A stretch of DNA of 64,000 bases, from positions 62,001 to 126,000 of the forward strand of contig CACKSH010000002.1 in the NCBI GenBank assembly GCA_902602765.1, in the 5' to 3' direction. Below are positions 44,059 to 53,401 of this stretch, one piece after another. The notes under the pieces were generated by a model. That model made no database searches. It had not been told where the DNA came from and saw only the letters and a program-made list of their open reading frames with translations. The position numbers and the translations under genes were made by a program. Source of the DNA: Paracoccaceae bacterium. Lineage in GTDB: Bacteria > Pseudomonadota > Alphaproteobacteria > Rhodobacterales > Rhodobacteraceae. Position 1 is the stretch's first letter; each line of letters begins with the position of its first letter.

Positions 44059-44865
44059 TTGGCATTCAGCATTATTCTATTGGCAGCTCCACTGACAATG
44101 ATGTTTCTGTTGAGCTTTTGGACACAGGATTATTTAATTCTAGACAAAACATTTACTTTAAATAATTACATCGAAGCTTTTACACAGCCTGTGTACCAAT
44201 TATTGTTTTCGAGATCTCTTTACATTTCCCTTACGGTAACTTTTTTTACTGTTTTACTGGCCTATCCAATGGCTTATTTTATCTCTTTTTATGGCGGAAA
44301 TAGAAAAGCACTTTGGTTATTCTTAATTACGATACCATTTTGGACAAGTTACCTGCTTAGAATGTTTTTGTGGAAGGTCATTCTGGGATACAATGGTGTT
44401 CTGAATTCATTTCTGCTTTGGCTAGAAATGATAACCGAACCTCTAACTTTTATTTTGTATAATTCGAATGCAGTAATAATTGCACTCACGCATGGTTGGG
44501 CACCTTTTGCTATTCTACCAATTTTTGTTTCCCTAGAAAAAATTGATAGATCTTTACTGGAAGCAAGTAGAGATCTTGGAGATGGGCCAATTAAACAATT
44601 TTTTAGGGTCATCCTGCCATTATCGATGCCGGGTGTGGTTGGTGCGGCACTAATAATTTTCATTCCCACTGTCGGAGATTACATCACACCTAAACTGGTG
44701 GGAGGTACAGATGGCCTAATGATCGCAAATATGATTCAGGTTCAGTTCTCAAAAGCAAATAATGCTCCTCTAGCTGCCGCTTTATCTGTTTCCTCATTAG
44801 TGATCGTGGCATTTATCTCAATTGTTTTTGTTCTCATTAACAAAAAACACTTACGGAGGTACTAA
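44059..44865 (+). CDS. ABC transporter permease, polyamine/betaine type (PotB-like)
   Basis: A permease with at least six hydrophobic segments and the EAA loop ASRDLGDGPIKQFFRVILP. The TTG at 44059 gives 268 residues but cuts the usual hydrophilic start; upstream in frame the reading stays open to a stop at 43993, giving KIFSLKLKDETKKGWKLL before LSTPLAFSII, which looks genuine. No ATG, GTG or TTG lies there; the nearest ATG (43980) is one frame off and would join it after removing one base in the AAAAAATTTTT run at 43994-44004. See the finding. It precedes a second permease and the ATPase. Confidence 0.85.
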   Translation: MAFSIILLAAPLTMMFLLSFWTQDYLILDKTFTLNNYIEAFTQPVYQLLFSRSLYISLTVTFFTVLLAYPMAYFISFYGGNRKALWLFLITIPFWTSYLLRMFLWKVILGYNGVLNSFLLWLEMITEPLTFILYNSNAVIIALTHGWAPFAILPIFVSLEKIDRSLLEASRDLGDGPIKQFFRVILPLSMPGVVGAALIIFIPTVGDYITPKLVGGTDGLMIANMIQVQFSKANNAPLAAALSVSSLVIVAFISIVFVLINKKHLRRY

Positions 44866-44866
44866 T

Positions 44867-45664
44867 ATGAACCGCTCAAATAAATACCTCAAAACCTTTG
44901 CTATTACATATTTAATTTTTTTGTATGCCCCAGCATTACTACTTCCAATATTTTCGTTTAATTCAAGCCAAATTATTGCTTTTCCATTATCAGGTTTCAC
45001 TACTGGTTGGTTTAAGGCCTTACTTTATCAAGAGACTTTACATGAAGCATTGAGAAATTCACTGATTGTGGCTGCATCATCAAGTATTTTTGCTACTATA
45101 TTAGGAATATTAGCTTCACGCGCGGCAAGTAGATACTATTTCCCCGGCAAACAGTTTTCACTAACCTTCATTTTGGCACCGCTAGTTCTGCCTGAAATAA
45201 TAGTAGGTGTATCACTTTTGATCGTATTAATTCAGCTTGGACTGCCTCTTAATTTATGGAGCGTCGTATTGGGCCATACACTCCTAATCATGCCGTTCTC
45301 AATACTCATTATGAATTCTGCCTTTAATAACCTTGATATAAGTTTAGAAGAAGCATCCCTTGATCTTGGCGAAACACCAATTGGAACCTTTCGTCGCATC
45401 ATCCTGCCACTTGTATATCCCGGTATAATGGCTAGCCTATTACTTGGTTTTACTTTATCTTTGGACGAGTTTATAATCGCATTTTTCTTAACTGGTACAG
45501 AAACAACATTACCCGTTTACATTTGGTCATTGTTTCGATTCCCAAAACAATTGCCCGCAACAATGGCACTGGGCACAATTCTAATCTTTGTTTCGTTAAT
45601 TTTGTTATCGCTTGGTGAATATTTCCGAAGAAGAGCGGCAAAAACACAAACGTCCGTTATGTAA
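44867..45664 (+). CDS. ABC transporter permease, polyamine/betaine type (PotC-like)
   Basis: A 265-residue permease starting at ATG 44867 directly after the previous stop (44865), with GGAGG 7 bases upstream. It has about six hydrophobic segments and the EAA motif EEASLDLGETPIGTFRRIILP. It forms the channel together with the PotB-like subunit. The type II binding-protein partner is encoded convergently at 46.8-47.9 kb rather than in the same operon. Confidence 0.88.
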   Translation: MNRSNKYLKTFAITYLIFLYAPALLLPIFSFNSSQIIAFPLSGFTTGWFKALLYQETLHEALRNSLIVAASSSIFATILGILASRAASRYYFPGKQFSLTFILAPLVLPEIIVGVSLLIVLIQLGLPLNLWSVVLGHTLLIMPFSILIMNSAFNNLDISLEEASLDLGETPIGTFRRIILPLVYPGIMASLLLGFTLSLDEFIIAFFLTGTETTLPVYIWSLFRFPKQLPATMALGTILIFVSLILLSLGEYFRRRAAKTQTSVM

Positions 45665-45684
45665 AATTAAAGGGATTTTAAACG

Positions 45685-46761
45685 ATGAGTAAGTTAGTTC
45701 AGGTGAAAAATGTCTTTAAAAGCTTTGGTGACATTCATGCTGTAAATGGTGTTTCTTTGGACATCCAAGAAGGCCAGTTTTATTCACTTTTAGGTCCTTC
45801 TGGTTGTGGCAAAACTACACTATTAAGACTAATCGCTGGCTTTGAAAAACCCACTTCTGGTCAGGTCTTTATCGACAATACCTCGATGGATAATATTGAG
45901 CCTAATTTGCGACCCACAAATATGGTTTTCCAAAATTACGCTATTTTCCCTCATTTAAATGTGGAGGAAAATGTAGCCTATGGATTGCGAAACAAAAGTG
46001 AAAAAAAATCTGATCAAAACAAACTTGTTGATGAAGCACTTGAACTGGTAGGATTGTCCGGTCTCAATAAACGTTCTGCGAATGCCCTTTCTGGCGGCCA
46101 AAAGCAGCGTGTTGCCCTCGCACGTGCACTAATATTGAAACCAAAAGTTCTTTTATTAGACGAACCACTCTCAGCGCTAGATAAAAAGCTAAGAGAGCAG
46201 ATGCAATCAGAGCTAAGACACCTGCAACGAGCCGTAGGAATTACTTTTATACTCGTAACTCATGACCAATATGAAGCGCTTACAATGAGTGACCGAGTAG
46301 CAGTCATGTTTGACGGAAAAGTGGCACAAGAAGCATCACCAAGAGACCTTTACGAACTTCCAAATTCGCAAAAAGTTGCATCTTTCATTGGAGAAATGAC
46401 GTTTATTAAAGGTGAAATAGTTGGTGAAAACAAAAATTTACAGGTTCAGTCTGAAATTTTTGGAAAAATAACCATAGATAAATCTCGAGTTTTTGGCCAA
46501 TCCTCTAAAAAAATGGTTCTTGGAATACGGCCTGAGAAAATAGCAATAGTGCCAAAGACTTCTCGATCAAAAGATTTAATTTCCGGTAAAATAATTGATG
46601 TATCATACTTTGGTGAAACAACTAATTATAAAGTCTCATGCGGTACTATTGAAACGTTAACAATCTCTTCACAAAATTCTGTTGGACAACTCAGCTATTC
46701 TGTCGGTGAAGAAATTCAGTTAAAAGCTGATATGAATAATATAATAGCCTTTTCAGTTTAA
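45685..46761 (+). CDS. ABC transporter ATP-binding protein (PotA-like)
   Basis: A 358-residue ATPase with Walker A GPSGCGKTT at about 35-43, signature LSGGQKQR, Walker B LLLDEPLSALD, and the switch FILVTHDQYE. The C-terminal domain from about 240 is TOBE-like, as in polyamine, ferric and betaine importers. ATG follows AAGGGA by 9 bases. It powers the two permeases. Its stop codon coincides with the start of the hairpin at 46760. Confidence 0.9.
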   Translation: MSKLVQVKNVFKSFGDIHAVNGVSLDIQEGQFYSLLGPSGCGKTTLLRLIAGFEKPTSGQVFIDNTSMDNIEPNLRPTNMVFQNYAIFPHLNVEENVAYGLRNKSEKKSDQNKLVDEALELVGLSGLNKRSANALSGGQKQRVALARALILKPKVLLLDEPLSALDKKLREQMQSELRHLQRAVGITFILVTHDQYEALTMSDRVAVMFDGKVAQEASPRDLYELPNSQKVASFIGEMTFIKGEIVGENKNLQVQSEIFGKITIDKSRVFGQSSKKMVLGIRPEKIAIVPKTSRSKDLISGKIIDVSYFGETTNYKVSCGTIETLTISSQNSVGQLSYSVGEEIQLKADMNNIIAFSV

Positions 46762-46790
46762 TCTCAGAGGCGGAATTCACCTCTGAGATT
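46760..46790. terminator. Bidirectional hairpin between convergent genes
   Basis: AATCTCAGAGG (46760-46770) pairs perfectly with CCTCTGAGATT (46780-46790) around a 9-base loop. It lies between the ATPase stop and the convergent binding-protein gene, so it can end transcription from both sides. The U-run is weak on both strands. Confidence 0.65.
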
Positions 46791-46806
46791 ATTTAGTTAA
46801 CTGTGA

Positions 46807-47859
46807 TTAGAAGCCACTTTTAATGAGCTCCCATTCTTTGATCATTTTCTCCCTGTGTGCAGGGTCCGAAGGTTTTTGGAATAGAGAACCTTCTGTATAA
46901 CTTGCTAATGGTTCCCACCCATTCTCTTTACCAACAGTTGCCATTACTTCCTTATTAGTATGTCCGTAACCCCATTCAGTGACGATATACTCTGCAGATG
47001 CATCAGAAAGCCAAGCGTCAAGAAAATCGTAAGCTTTTTGCTCAGAACCAGGCGCGTCTTTCATCATTGTATAGCCACAGACCCAAGTTGAAGAACCTTC
47101 TTTGGTGTCGCGGTTGAAAACAGCCGCTGGAGCGTCCTCTTCCCAACTTAGAGTAAATGCAACCTCATTCCACGTCCATTCTAAAAGAATTTCGCCACTC
47201 TTCATAAGCGCAGCACCTTCGGCACCGTCAGCATGATATTGCCGCACATTTTTATGCACTTTTCTAAGAAAATCTGAAGCCTTTTTAAAATCTTCGTCCG
47301 TAGCTTTGTTCCAATCCATTACACCTACAGCTAGATAACCCAGCGCATAGGCATCATCCACGTTATCAATAATTGACACGCGCCCTTGAAATTTTGGATC
47401 AGCAAAAACATACAAAGTGCTGGCTTCTTCTGCGGATACTTCTTCAGAGTTATATGTTAATGCTGTTGCGCCCCAATCGATCGGAAGTGCCCATTGTACA
47501 CCATCAACTTGGAAGCCCTCCATTTCAGCGAACCCAGGATCAACCTTGTCAAAATTCGACAACCTAGAAGTATCTATTGGTTTAATAATACCTGCATTTC
47601 GCCATTTTACCACTGACTGCGAACAAGGATGACCCAAGTCAGCTCTGAAACCTGCACGCACTTTTTGAAAAGCTTCTTCCTCATCTGAAAAGAAAGAATA
47701 AGTTGGCGCATCGCCATATTTTTTCATATAATCTTGGAAGAACATTTCGTCTTCATATCCACCCCAGTCAAACACTACCAGTTCACTGTCTGCGGCAAAA
47801 GCAGGAGCACCGAACGACAATGTCGCTGCAGCCACCAAGTAACTTAAAGATTTTCTCAT
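46807..47859 (-). CDS. Periplasmic polyamine/betaine-type substrate-binding protein (PotD-like)
   Basis: A 350-residue precursor with a Sec signal of about 22 residues (MRKSLSYLVAAATLSFGAPA, cut near AFA/ADSE) and the type II fold: ELVVFDWGGYEDEMF, YSFFSDEEEAFQKVRAGFRADLGHPC, WALPIDWGATALTYNSEEV. It binds a polyamine-like or betaine-like cation for the adjacent permeases. Although it belongs to the same transporter it is in the opposite direction, convergent with the ATPase gene. Longer starts in frame exist upstream but lack a signal peptide. Confidence 0.87.
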   Translation of the reverse strand: MRKSLSYLVAAATLSFGAPAFAADSELVVFDWGGYEDEMFFQDYMKKYGDAPTYSFFSDEEEAFQKVRAGFRADLGHPCSQSVVKWRNAGIIKPIDTSRLSNFDKVDPGFAEMEGFQVDGVQWALPIDWGATALTYNSEEVSAEEASTLYVFADPKFQGRVSIIDNVDDAYALGYLAVGVMDWNKATDEDFKKASDFLRKVHKNVRQYHADGAEGAALMKSGEILLEWTWNEVAFTLSWEEDAPAAVFNRDTKEGSSTWVCGYTMMKDAPGSEQKAYDFLDAWLSDASAEYIVTEWGYGHTNKEVMATVGKENGWEPLASYTEGSLFQKPSDPAHREKMIKEWELIKSGF

Positions 47860-48066
47860 TTTTCCCAATTCCTTTTTAAAGTTCATAGCATGCAACCCAT
47901 AAAATACTTTAATTTGAATTGAGTCTAGAAAAATAAGAGGGGTTAAATACAGAAATATCATTTTAGAGGTTAATTTGAAAATTTTTCTGTGGCTCCAATA
48001 GGTTGCATAGGATAAAGCAGCACTGTAGCATCTATCAAAATTAAAAAGCTAGAAGCAGATAAACTT

Positions 48067-49350
48067 TTGAGTGCACCCCTTCCAACTAATCCCGATATTG
48101 TTATAGTTGGTGCTGGCTCATCAGGTCTTTCAGCAGCCAAAAAGCTTGAGGAACTAGGAGCCTCGTATTTAGTCATAGAGGCGTCAGATCGTATTGGGGG
48201 ACGGGCCTACACAGAGAGTAATACTTTTGGGGAACCTGTTGATCACGGTTGTTCTTGGATATCAGGTTCTAACTATAACATCTTCTCGGACTTGGGTAAA
48301 AAAAATAACTTTACACTAGTAGACCACACGAACCCAAAGATAGAAATGTTCGAAAGAGACGGGGCAAGATCTACACAAGCAAATATAAACGAATACAATA
48401 AATCTGAGTTAAAAATAAAAGAAATTCTTCAAGACACCGGACGACAAGGGATAGACATACCAGCATCAAAAGTAATTCCAAAAGTTCCATACAATGAATG
48501 TTTTCAGAATTGGGAAGGAGCATTAAACTACGCCGTTGATATCGATCAAATTTCTACAGCAGAATATTGGCACCTAAAAAATACTCAGCCAAGCCTTATT
48601 GTGAAAGAAGGCTTAGGTAATTTAGTAGCAACATTAAATAACAACTTTCCTATTTCCCTAAGCACAAGTGTACTTGAAATGGACCTTTCAGGCAAAGGGG
48701 TGAAAGTTCTAACATCCAAGGGATTAATTGTGGCCAAGGCGTGCATTTGTACTGTTTCAGTTGGTGTTTTAAAGTCTGAAAAAATAAAATTTACTCCTAA
48801 TCTTTCTAATAAAATCCAAAAGGCGGTTCATGATATTCAAATGGGCCTCTTGGTAAAAATCCCACTACTTTTCGATGGAGTTAGATTAGGATTTGCCGAA
48901 AACAGCCTCGTACAATATGATATTTCTAAGGAAGATATTGGGAATGGATGCTATTTCTTAGCTTGGCCAACTGGGCACAATTACATGGTTGGGTTTATTG
49001 GTGGCCAATTTGCTTGGGACTTATCAAAGCTAGGTGAAAAGGAAATTGTTGAATATGCTTTGTCTAAACTAGAGTCTTTATCAGGAGGCAACATCCGAAA
49101 ACACTTTTTAAAAGGCTTTGCTTCTAATTGGGCGAACAACCCACTTACAAAAGGATCGTATTCTGCAGTCAAACCAGGCTGTTTTGGGGCACGAGAAGTG
49201 CTAAGCGAACCGATATCAGAAAAATTGATATTTGCAGGTGAAGCGACTGCGGGCAATCTATCCGGTTTGGTCAATGGGGCATATGAAAGTGGCAAAATGG
49301 CCGCCGCTCGCCTTGCCAATATAGTCAAACAGAAAGGTAATTCTCTTTAA
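48067..49350 (+). CDS. Flavin amine oxidase (monoamine/polyamine oxidase family)
   Basis: A 427-residue FAD protein of the amine oxidase family: DIVIVGAGSSGLSAAKKLEELGAS, EASDRIGGRAYTE and the C-terminal FAGEATAGNLSGLVNGAYESGKMAA FAD-contact segment. Central and C-terminal segments follow the monoamine/polyamine oxidase pattern. The start is TTG at 48067 with a weak ribosome site; no better start is visible. It is divergent from the binding-protein gene and directly convergent with the aminotransferase gene (8-base gap). It could oxidise the amine imported by the transporter next to it. Confidence 0.85.
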   Translation: MSAPLPTNPDIVIVGAGSSGLSAAKKLEELGASYLVIEASDRIGGRAYTESNTFGEPVDHGCSWISGSNYNIFSDLGKKNNFTLVDHTNPKIEMFERDGARSTQANINEYNKSELKIKEILQDTGRQGIDIPASKVIPKVPYNECFQNWEGALNYAVDIDQISTAEYWHLKNTQPSLIVKEGLGNLVATLNNNFPISLSTSVLEMDLSGKGVKVLTSKGLIVAKACICTVSVGVLKSEKIKFTPNLSNKIQKAVHDIQMGLLVKIPLLFDGVRLGFAENSLVQYDISKEDIGNGCYFLAWPTGHNYMVGFIGGQFAWDLSKLGEKEIVEYALSKLESLSGGNIRKHFLKGFASNWANNPLTKGSYSAVKPGCFGAREVLSEPISEKLIFAGEATAGNLSGLVNGAYESGKMAAARLANIVKQKGNSL

Positions 49351-49357
49351 CTTGCAA

Positions 49358-50743
49358 TTATTTTTGAGAAACTCTCTCTAATGCTTTCTCAAGTATGTCA
49401 AACATATCATCAATTTGAGAGAGATTTATGACCAAAGGTGGAGAGAAAACTGCCATATTTATAAGTGGCCTCACTAATAGGCCCATTTCCTCACAAGCTT
49501 CATCAAGAAGTGCACCCAGTTTTCTTTCCTCTGCCAATGTAAAGCCTTCTTGGTCTGGTTTACCCTCGATACAGCCAAGTAAACCCATCCCTCTTATGTC
49601 ACCAACTATTGGATATTGATAGAGCTGTTGAAGCCTCTTCTGAAAATGAGGTGTAACTTTTTGTACGTTACCTAAAACGTCCTCTTCCTCAAAAATTTCA
49701 ATATTCTTCAATGCTGCTGCACAACAAACTGGATGAGCTGAATACGTATAACCATTGGAGAATAAAACAGATTCGTCAGGACTTTCCATTCGCGCCATAA
49801 CATTATCTGATATTATACAAGCACCTAATGGTAAATAGCCTGATGTTAAGCCTTTAGCACATGTTATAATGTCCGGCTGAATTCCAAACACTTCACTAGA
49901 TGCAAACCAATGGCCGAGCCGACCAAAACCTGTGACAACTTCATCGGAAATATAAAGAACATCGTATTTTCGACAAATTTCTAATGTACGCTTATGGTAT
50001 CCTTCCGGTGGGATTATTACACCACCAGAACAAAGAATTGGTTCCGCGATAAAAGCCCCAACTTTATCTGGCCCGAGTTCTCTGATAGCATTTTCTAAAT
50101 CAGCCACTTTTTCATCACACCAAGCTTCAACAGACATGGTATCAGGTCGCCGATAAGGATTAACATCTGGTAAAAAATGAACCAAACGGTTTTCGATATC
50201 AAAACGAGACTTATCCCGCTCTTTGCCTGTAACTGTAGAGGCTAAATAAGTCGATCCATGGTAGCCTTTTTCTCTAGCTAAAACGATTTTTTTATCTTGC
50301 CTTCCCAACCGATTGTTCATGAAATGCATGGTCCTAATAGCAGTATCAACGGCAGTGGAACCACCCGTTGTAAAAAACACGTTATTAAGATCTCCCGGGG
50401 CTAGTTCAGCAATTTTTTTTGCAAGAATAGATGATGGCTCAGTAACAGTTGTCCACGGAGAAGCATATGGAAGTTTCATGGCTTGCTTAGCAATTGCATC
50501 GGCCATCTCCTGCCTTCCATAACCAATCTGAACACACCACATTCCGCCAGGGCCATCTATAAACTTCTTGCCAGAGGCGTCCCATAAGTAAATTCCATCT
50601 GCATTTTCCACCAGCATGTGGTCGTACTCTCGCCACGCATCCATTGCTGCCCATGGATGTAATTGGTGTTGCCTATCCCAAGAATGTAAAGCATCCAAAG
50701 ATGGCTCATTGGCGTTTACAAAATTTGAATTTCTTATTTTCAT
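49358..50743 (-). CDS. Class III aminotransferase (aspartate aminotransferase family)
   Basis: A 461-residue PLP enzyme of the class III (omega-amino acid/diamine:pyruvate) group. Evidence is the WTTVTEPSS and FFTTGGSTAVDTAIR blocks, AFIAEPILCSGGVI with the ring-binding region, ISDEVVTGFGRLGHW and the PLP lysine in CAKGLTSGYLPLGA. The ATG at 50743 (GAGG upstream) is preferred to a TTG 12 bases before it. It transfers an amino group from a terminal amine such as a diamine, beta-alanine or taurine to a keto acid. The neighbouring Rieske and amine oxidase genes suggest the same pathway. Confidence 0.87.
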   Translation of the reverse strand: MKIRNSNFVNANEPSLDALHSWDRQHQLHPWAAMDAWREYDHMLVENADGIYLWDASGKKFIDGPGGMWCVQIGYGRQEMADAIAKQAMKLPYASPWTTVTEPSSILAKKIAELAPGDLNNVFFTTGGSTAVDTAIRTMHFMNNRLGRQDKKIVLAREKGYHGSTYLASTVTGKERDKSRFDIENRLVHFLPDVNPYRRPDTMSVEAWCDEKVADLENAIRELGPDKVGAFIAEPILCSGGVIIPPEGYHKRTLEICRKYDVLYISDEVVTGFGRLGHWFASSEVFGIQPDIITCAKGLTSGYLPLGACIISDNVMARMESPDESVLFSNGYTYSAHPVCCAAALKNIEIFEEEDVLGNVQKVTPHFQKRLQQLYQYPIVGDIRGMGLLGCIEGKPDQEGFTLAEERKLGALLDEACEEMGLLVRPLINMAVFSPPLVINLSQIDDMFDILEKALERVSQK

Positions 50744-50783
50744 CAAAAACCTCAATACTGTTTAGTATTTATATAATTACAAA

Positions 50784-52010
50784 CTATACAAAATTTTTCG
50801 AATTAATATTTGTTTTTTTGTTTAATTGTTTCAGGTACCCAGCATGAAAAGCTTTGATACCCCACTCCATATTAGATAAGGGCCCAGGAACATAGTGGTC
50901 GGAATTAACCCCTTTTTGATTGAGTCCGATAATGCGTTCATCATCTTGAGATGTGCAATGCCACAACCATATGAGATCCTCTAAATTATAATCTATTCCC
51001 TCTTTGGCATCCTGTCGCACCATCCAAATTACCTCAATATCCGTGCTCTGAAGAGATCTTGGGATAAAGCGATAGCCAATTACATGGTCTGAATACGATA
51101 AAAAGTTATTCAAAATACCAATTTGTATATCAGTCGTCCCACCGTCAAAATCCTTGAGCTTACCTAACAGTGGTGCTAATTTTTTCCCCGACTTACTGCC
51201 TGTTTGATATCCTTGGAAGAGAGGATATCGGGAAAAATAAAAATCCATTTCCACATCTTTTACCCCAAGAGAATTTATTTGTAATTCGTCGCCTGATAGT
51301 CCAACTTCTTTGCTTTTTTTCAGCAAACAATTTTTCAATTCGGTATTGGCACTTGATGGGTCTTTTAAACTATGTGACCTAGAGTACTCTAAATGCGCAG
51401 GCGCACAATGGTAGCATTCCATATAATTTTCCAAAGCTAATTTCCAGTTAGCTGCTACTGGGTAGTTTGCGCGGTGCACAATTTTTAAATTCTCAAATTC
51501 AAAAGGTGCAACCAATTCTTCTAGTTGAAGTAAACCTTCATCTATATTAGGTGGATCGTCTGATATACAGATAAAAATTAGGCCGTGGAAAATTCGAAGA
51601 TTGACCCTTTTTAGGGAGTGTTTAGCTTTATCAAAACCATCGCCCATTTCACGTGCAGCACGCAGATTTCCATTAAGTTCATAAGTCCATGCGTGATAGG
51701 GACATGCAAACACACGAGTGTTTCCACTTTTCTCTATACATACCCTTGAGCCTCTATGACGGCATACATTCAAAAACGCATTTATACATTTGTCTTTATT
51801 ACGAGCTACTATTATAGACTCATACCCGTAGTCGAATAAGAAAAAGTCTCCAACATTAGAAATTTGGTTTATGTGCCCAACCCAAATCCAACTATGGTTC
51901 CAGTAGTGCTCAATATCCATCTTATATAACGCCTCAGACGTATAAAATTGGCGAGGGAGACTGTGGGACCCTTGGTACCTCGAAATTAGATCCTTAAATC
52001 CCTCTTCCAC
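50784..52010 (-). CDS. Rieske non-heme iron oxygenase, alpha subunit (second)
   Basis: A 408-residue Rieske oxygenase. Cluster ligands are Cys83-His85 (CRH) and Cys103-His106 (CPYH). The iron site includes His201 and His206 in MECYHCAPAHLEYS. It is of the ring-hydroxylating/betaine demethylase (GbcA-like) type; the MECYHCAPAH region is typical of GbcA-like enzymes. The start is GTG at 52010 with GGAG upstream. No reductase partner is in the window. It is 40 bases from the aminotransferase gene, same direction. Confidence 0.85.
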   Translation of the reverse strand: MEEGFKDLISRYQGSHSLPRQFYTSEALYKMDIEHYWNHSWIWVGHINQISNVGDFFLFDYGYESIIVARNKDKCINAFLNVCRHRGSRVCIEKSGNTRVFACPYHAWTYELNGNLRAAREMGDGFDKAKHSLKRVNLRIFHGLIFICISDDPPNIDEGLLQLEELVAPFEFENLKIVHRANYPVAANWKLALENYMECYHCAPAHLEYSRSHSLKDPSSANTELKNCLLKKSKEVGLSGDELQINSLGVKDVEMDFYFSRYPLFQGYQTGSKSGKKLAPLLGKLKDFDGGTTDIQIGILNNFLSYSDHVIGYRFIPRSLQSTDIEVIWMVRQDAKEGIDYNLEDLIWLWHCTSQDDERIIGLNQKGVNSDHYVPGPLSNMEWGIKAFHAGYLKQLNKKTNINSKNFV

Positions 52011-52044
52011 GCTGTGATCTCCAACCTAACAGAATTAGCTATAA

Positions 52045-52191
52045 TTATTCCAAAGAAATAATTTCTTTAATATAGAACTCTTTTTCCGCAGCACCATCAT
52101 CTCTTTTAAAATTACGCGCCGCTAAGCGGCCATCAAAAACTGCATCAACGATCAACCCCGGTTCGGCTGCATCAGCCTTGGGACGGGAATG
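52045..52191 (-). pseudogene. 3' fragment of an NADH:flavin oxidoreductase (OYE/TMADH-like)
   Basis: The complement of 52191 to 52045 is an open run of 48 codons with a stop upstream (52194-52192), ending in TAA. It reads ...RPKADAAEPGLIVDAVFDGRLAARNFKRD, resembling the C-terminus of trimethylamine-dehydrogenase or N-methylproline-demethylase-type FAD oxidoreductases (the AEPGLI(V) and AVFDGRLAAR pattern). No start, ribosome site or preceding domain is found in this frame; another frame upstream reads IGVVTAPNHFLKYRIL and also stops. It lies 34 bases from the second Rieske gene start. It looks like the decayed end of a gene once part of this catabolic cluster. The remaining 52192-52424 holds no gene. 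Confidence 0.5.
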
Positions 52192-52424
52192 TCACATACC
52201 TTTAAAATGCGGTACTTGAGAAAATGATTAGGCGCTGTGACCACTCCAATTTTTAGAGGCGTTAATAATGTCTCATATATATTTAACAATTGAGTACTCT
52301 CCACAGACCTGAAAGACTATTCTAATCAGGTTACTGTTCTGACTGTCAAGCCTCTGAGTTTAAAGAATAGTAATGTGGATTGAGCAGAAATTTTATTGTA
52401 ACTTATGTAAAAAAGAATTTTTAA

Positions 52425-53381
52425 ATGCTCGGACATGGAAACTATACATATACTCCTATGGAACATTGGGGAAATTTCCCAGATGAGATTATTTTAGGAG
52501 ACGTGGCAGGGATTGCTGTAGACGCAAAAGATTACGTTTACCTTTTTAACAGAGGAGAACACCCAGTTGTAGTCTTATCTCAAAATGGAGATGTATTACG
52601 CACCTGGGGCCACGGTCTTTTTAAAAACCCACATGGAGCATCGATAGGGCCAGACCAATGTATCTATTTAACTGATAATTTTGACCATACCGTCAGAAAA
52701 TTTTCCCTGACTGGCGAACTGCTGATGCAACTAGGCACTTCAGGCATAAGTTCCGGATTTATGAGTGGAAAACCTTTTTGTAAATGTACACATTGCGCAA
52801 TATCACCCTCGGGGGATATTTTCGTTTCGGATGGTTACAATAATGCCTGTATTCATCATTTTAATCCCACAGGAAAACATATAAAAAGCTGGGGACAATC
52901 TGGCGCTGGACCAGGTGAGTTTAATCTACCTCATAATATATGCTGCGATAATGATGGATGGATATATGTGGCAGATCGTGAGAATTCTCGCATACAGATT
53001 TTTGATACATCAGGCAATTTTGAAACCCAAATAAATAATATGCACCGACCTAGCGGTTTAGCTATAACTGAAGGCTCTTCGCCTGATTGCATTGTTGGTG
53101 AATTAGCTTCTTACCTAGAAGTAAATAAGGATTTCCCCAATTTGGGTCCATTTGTCAGTTTTTTTGATAAAAGGGGTTCTCTGCTTTCAAAATTAGACAA
53201 AGGATCCGGGCCTGGGCTTCTCCCCGGCCAATTTATATCACCCCACAGTATAGCAATAGATAGTTTAGGCGATCTTTACATCGGGGACGTGGCAGAAACA
53301 GACTGGGAAGAAGTTATGGGAAAAGAATTGATGCCTAGTAGTTTACGGCGCTTCCAGAAACTTAAACGTAGCCCAAAATAA
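52425..53381 (+). CDS. NHL-repeat beta-propeller protein
   Basis: A 318-residue soluble protein made of NHL-type repeats: FKNPHGASIGPDQCIYLTDN, CTHCAISPSGDIFVSDGYNN, FNLPHNICCDNDGWIYVADREN and LPGQFISPHSIAIDSLGDLYIGD. These suggest a six-bladed propeller. No signal peptide or membrane segment is seen. No ribosome site precedes the ATG at 52425; an ATG at 52455 would also be in frame. Propellers of this type serve as binding scaffolds or as lactonases and related hydrolases. It is convergent with the DapA-family gene and near sugar-metabolism genes, so a lactonase role is possible but unproven. Confidence 0.78.
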   Translation: MLGHGNYTYTPMEHWGNFPDEIILGDVAGIAVDAKDYVYLFNRGEHPVVVLSQNGDVLRTWGHGLFKNPHGASIGPDQCIYLTDNFDHTVRKFSLTGELLMQLGTSGISSGFMSGKPFCKCTHCAISPSGDIFVSDGYNNACIHHFNPTGKHIKSWGQSGAGPGEFNLPHNICCDNDGWIYVADRENSRIQIFDTSGNFETQINNMHRPSGLAITEGSSPDCIVGELASYLEVNKDFPNLGPFVSFFDKRGSLLSKLDKGSGPGLLPGQFISPHSIAIDSLGDLYIGDVAETDWEEVMGKELMPSSLRRFQKLKRSPK

Positions 53382-53401
53382 TTTTAGTACTTTTATATAA
53401 T

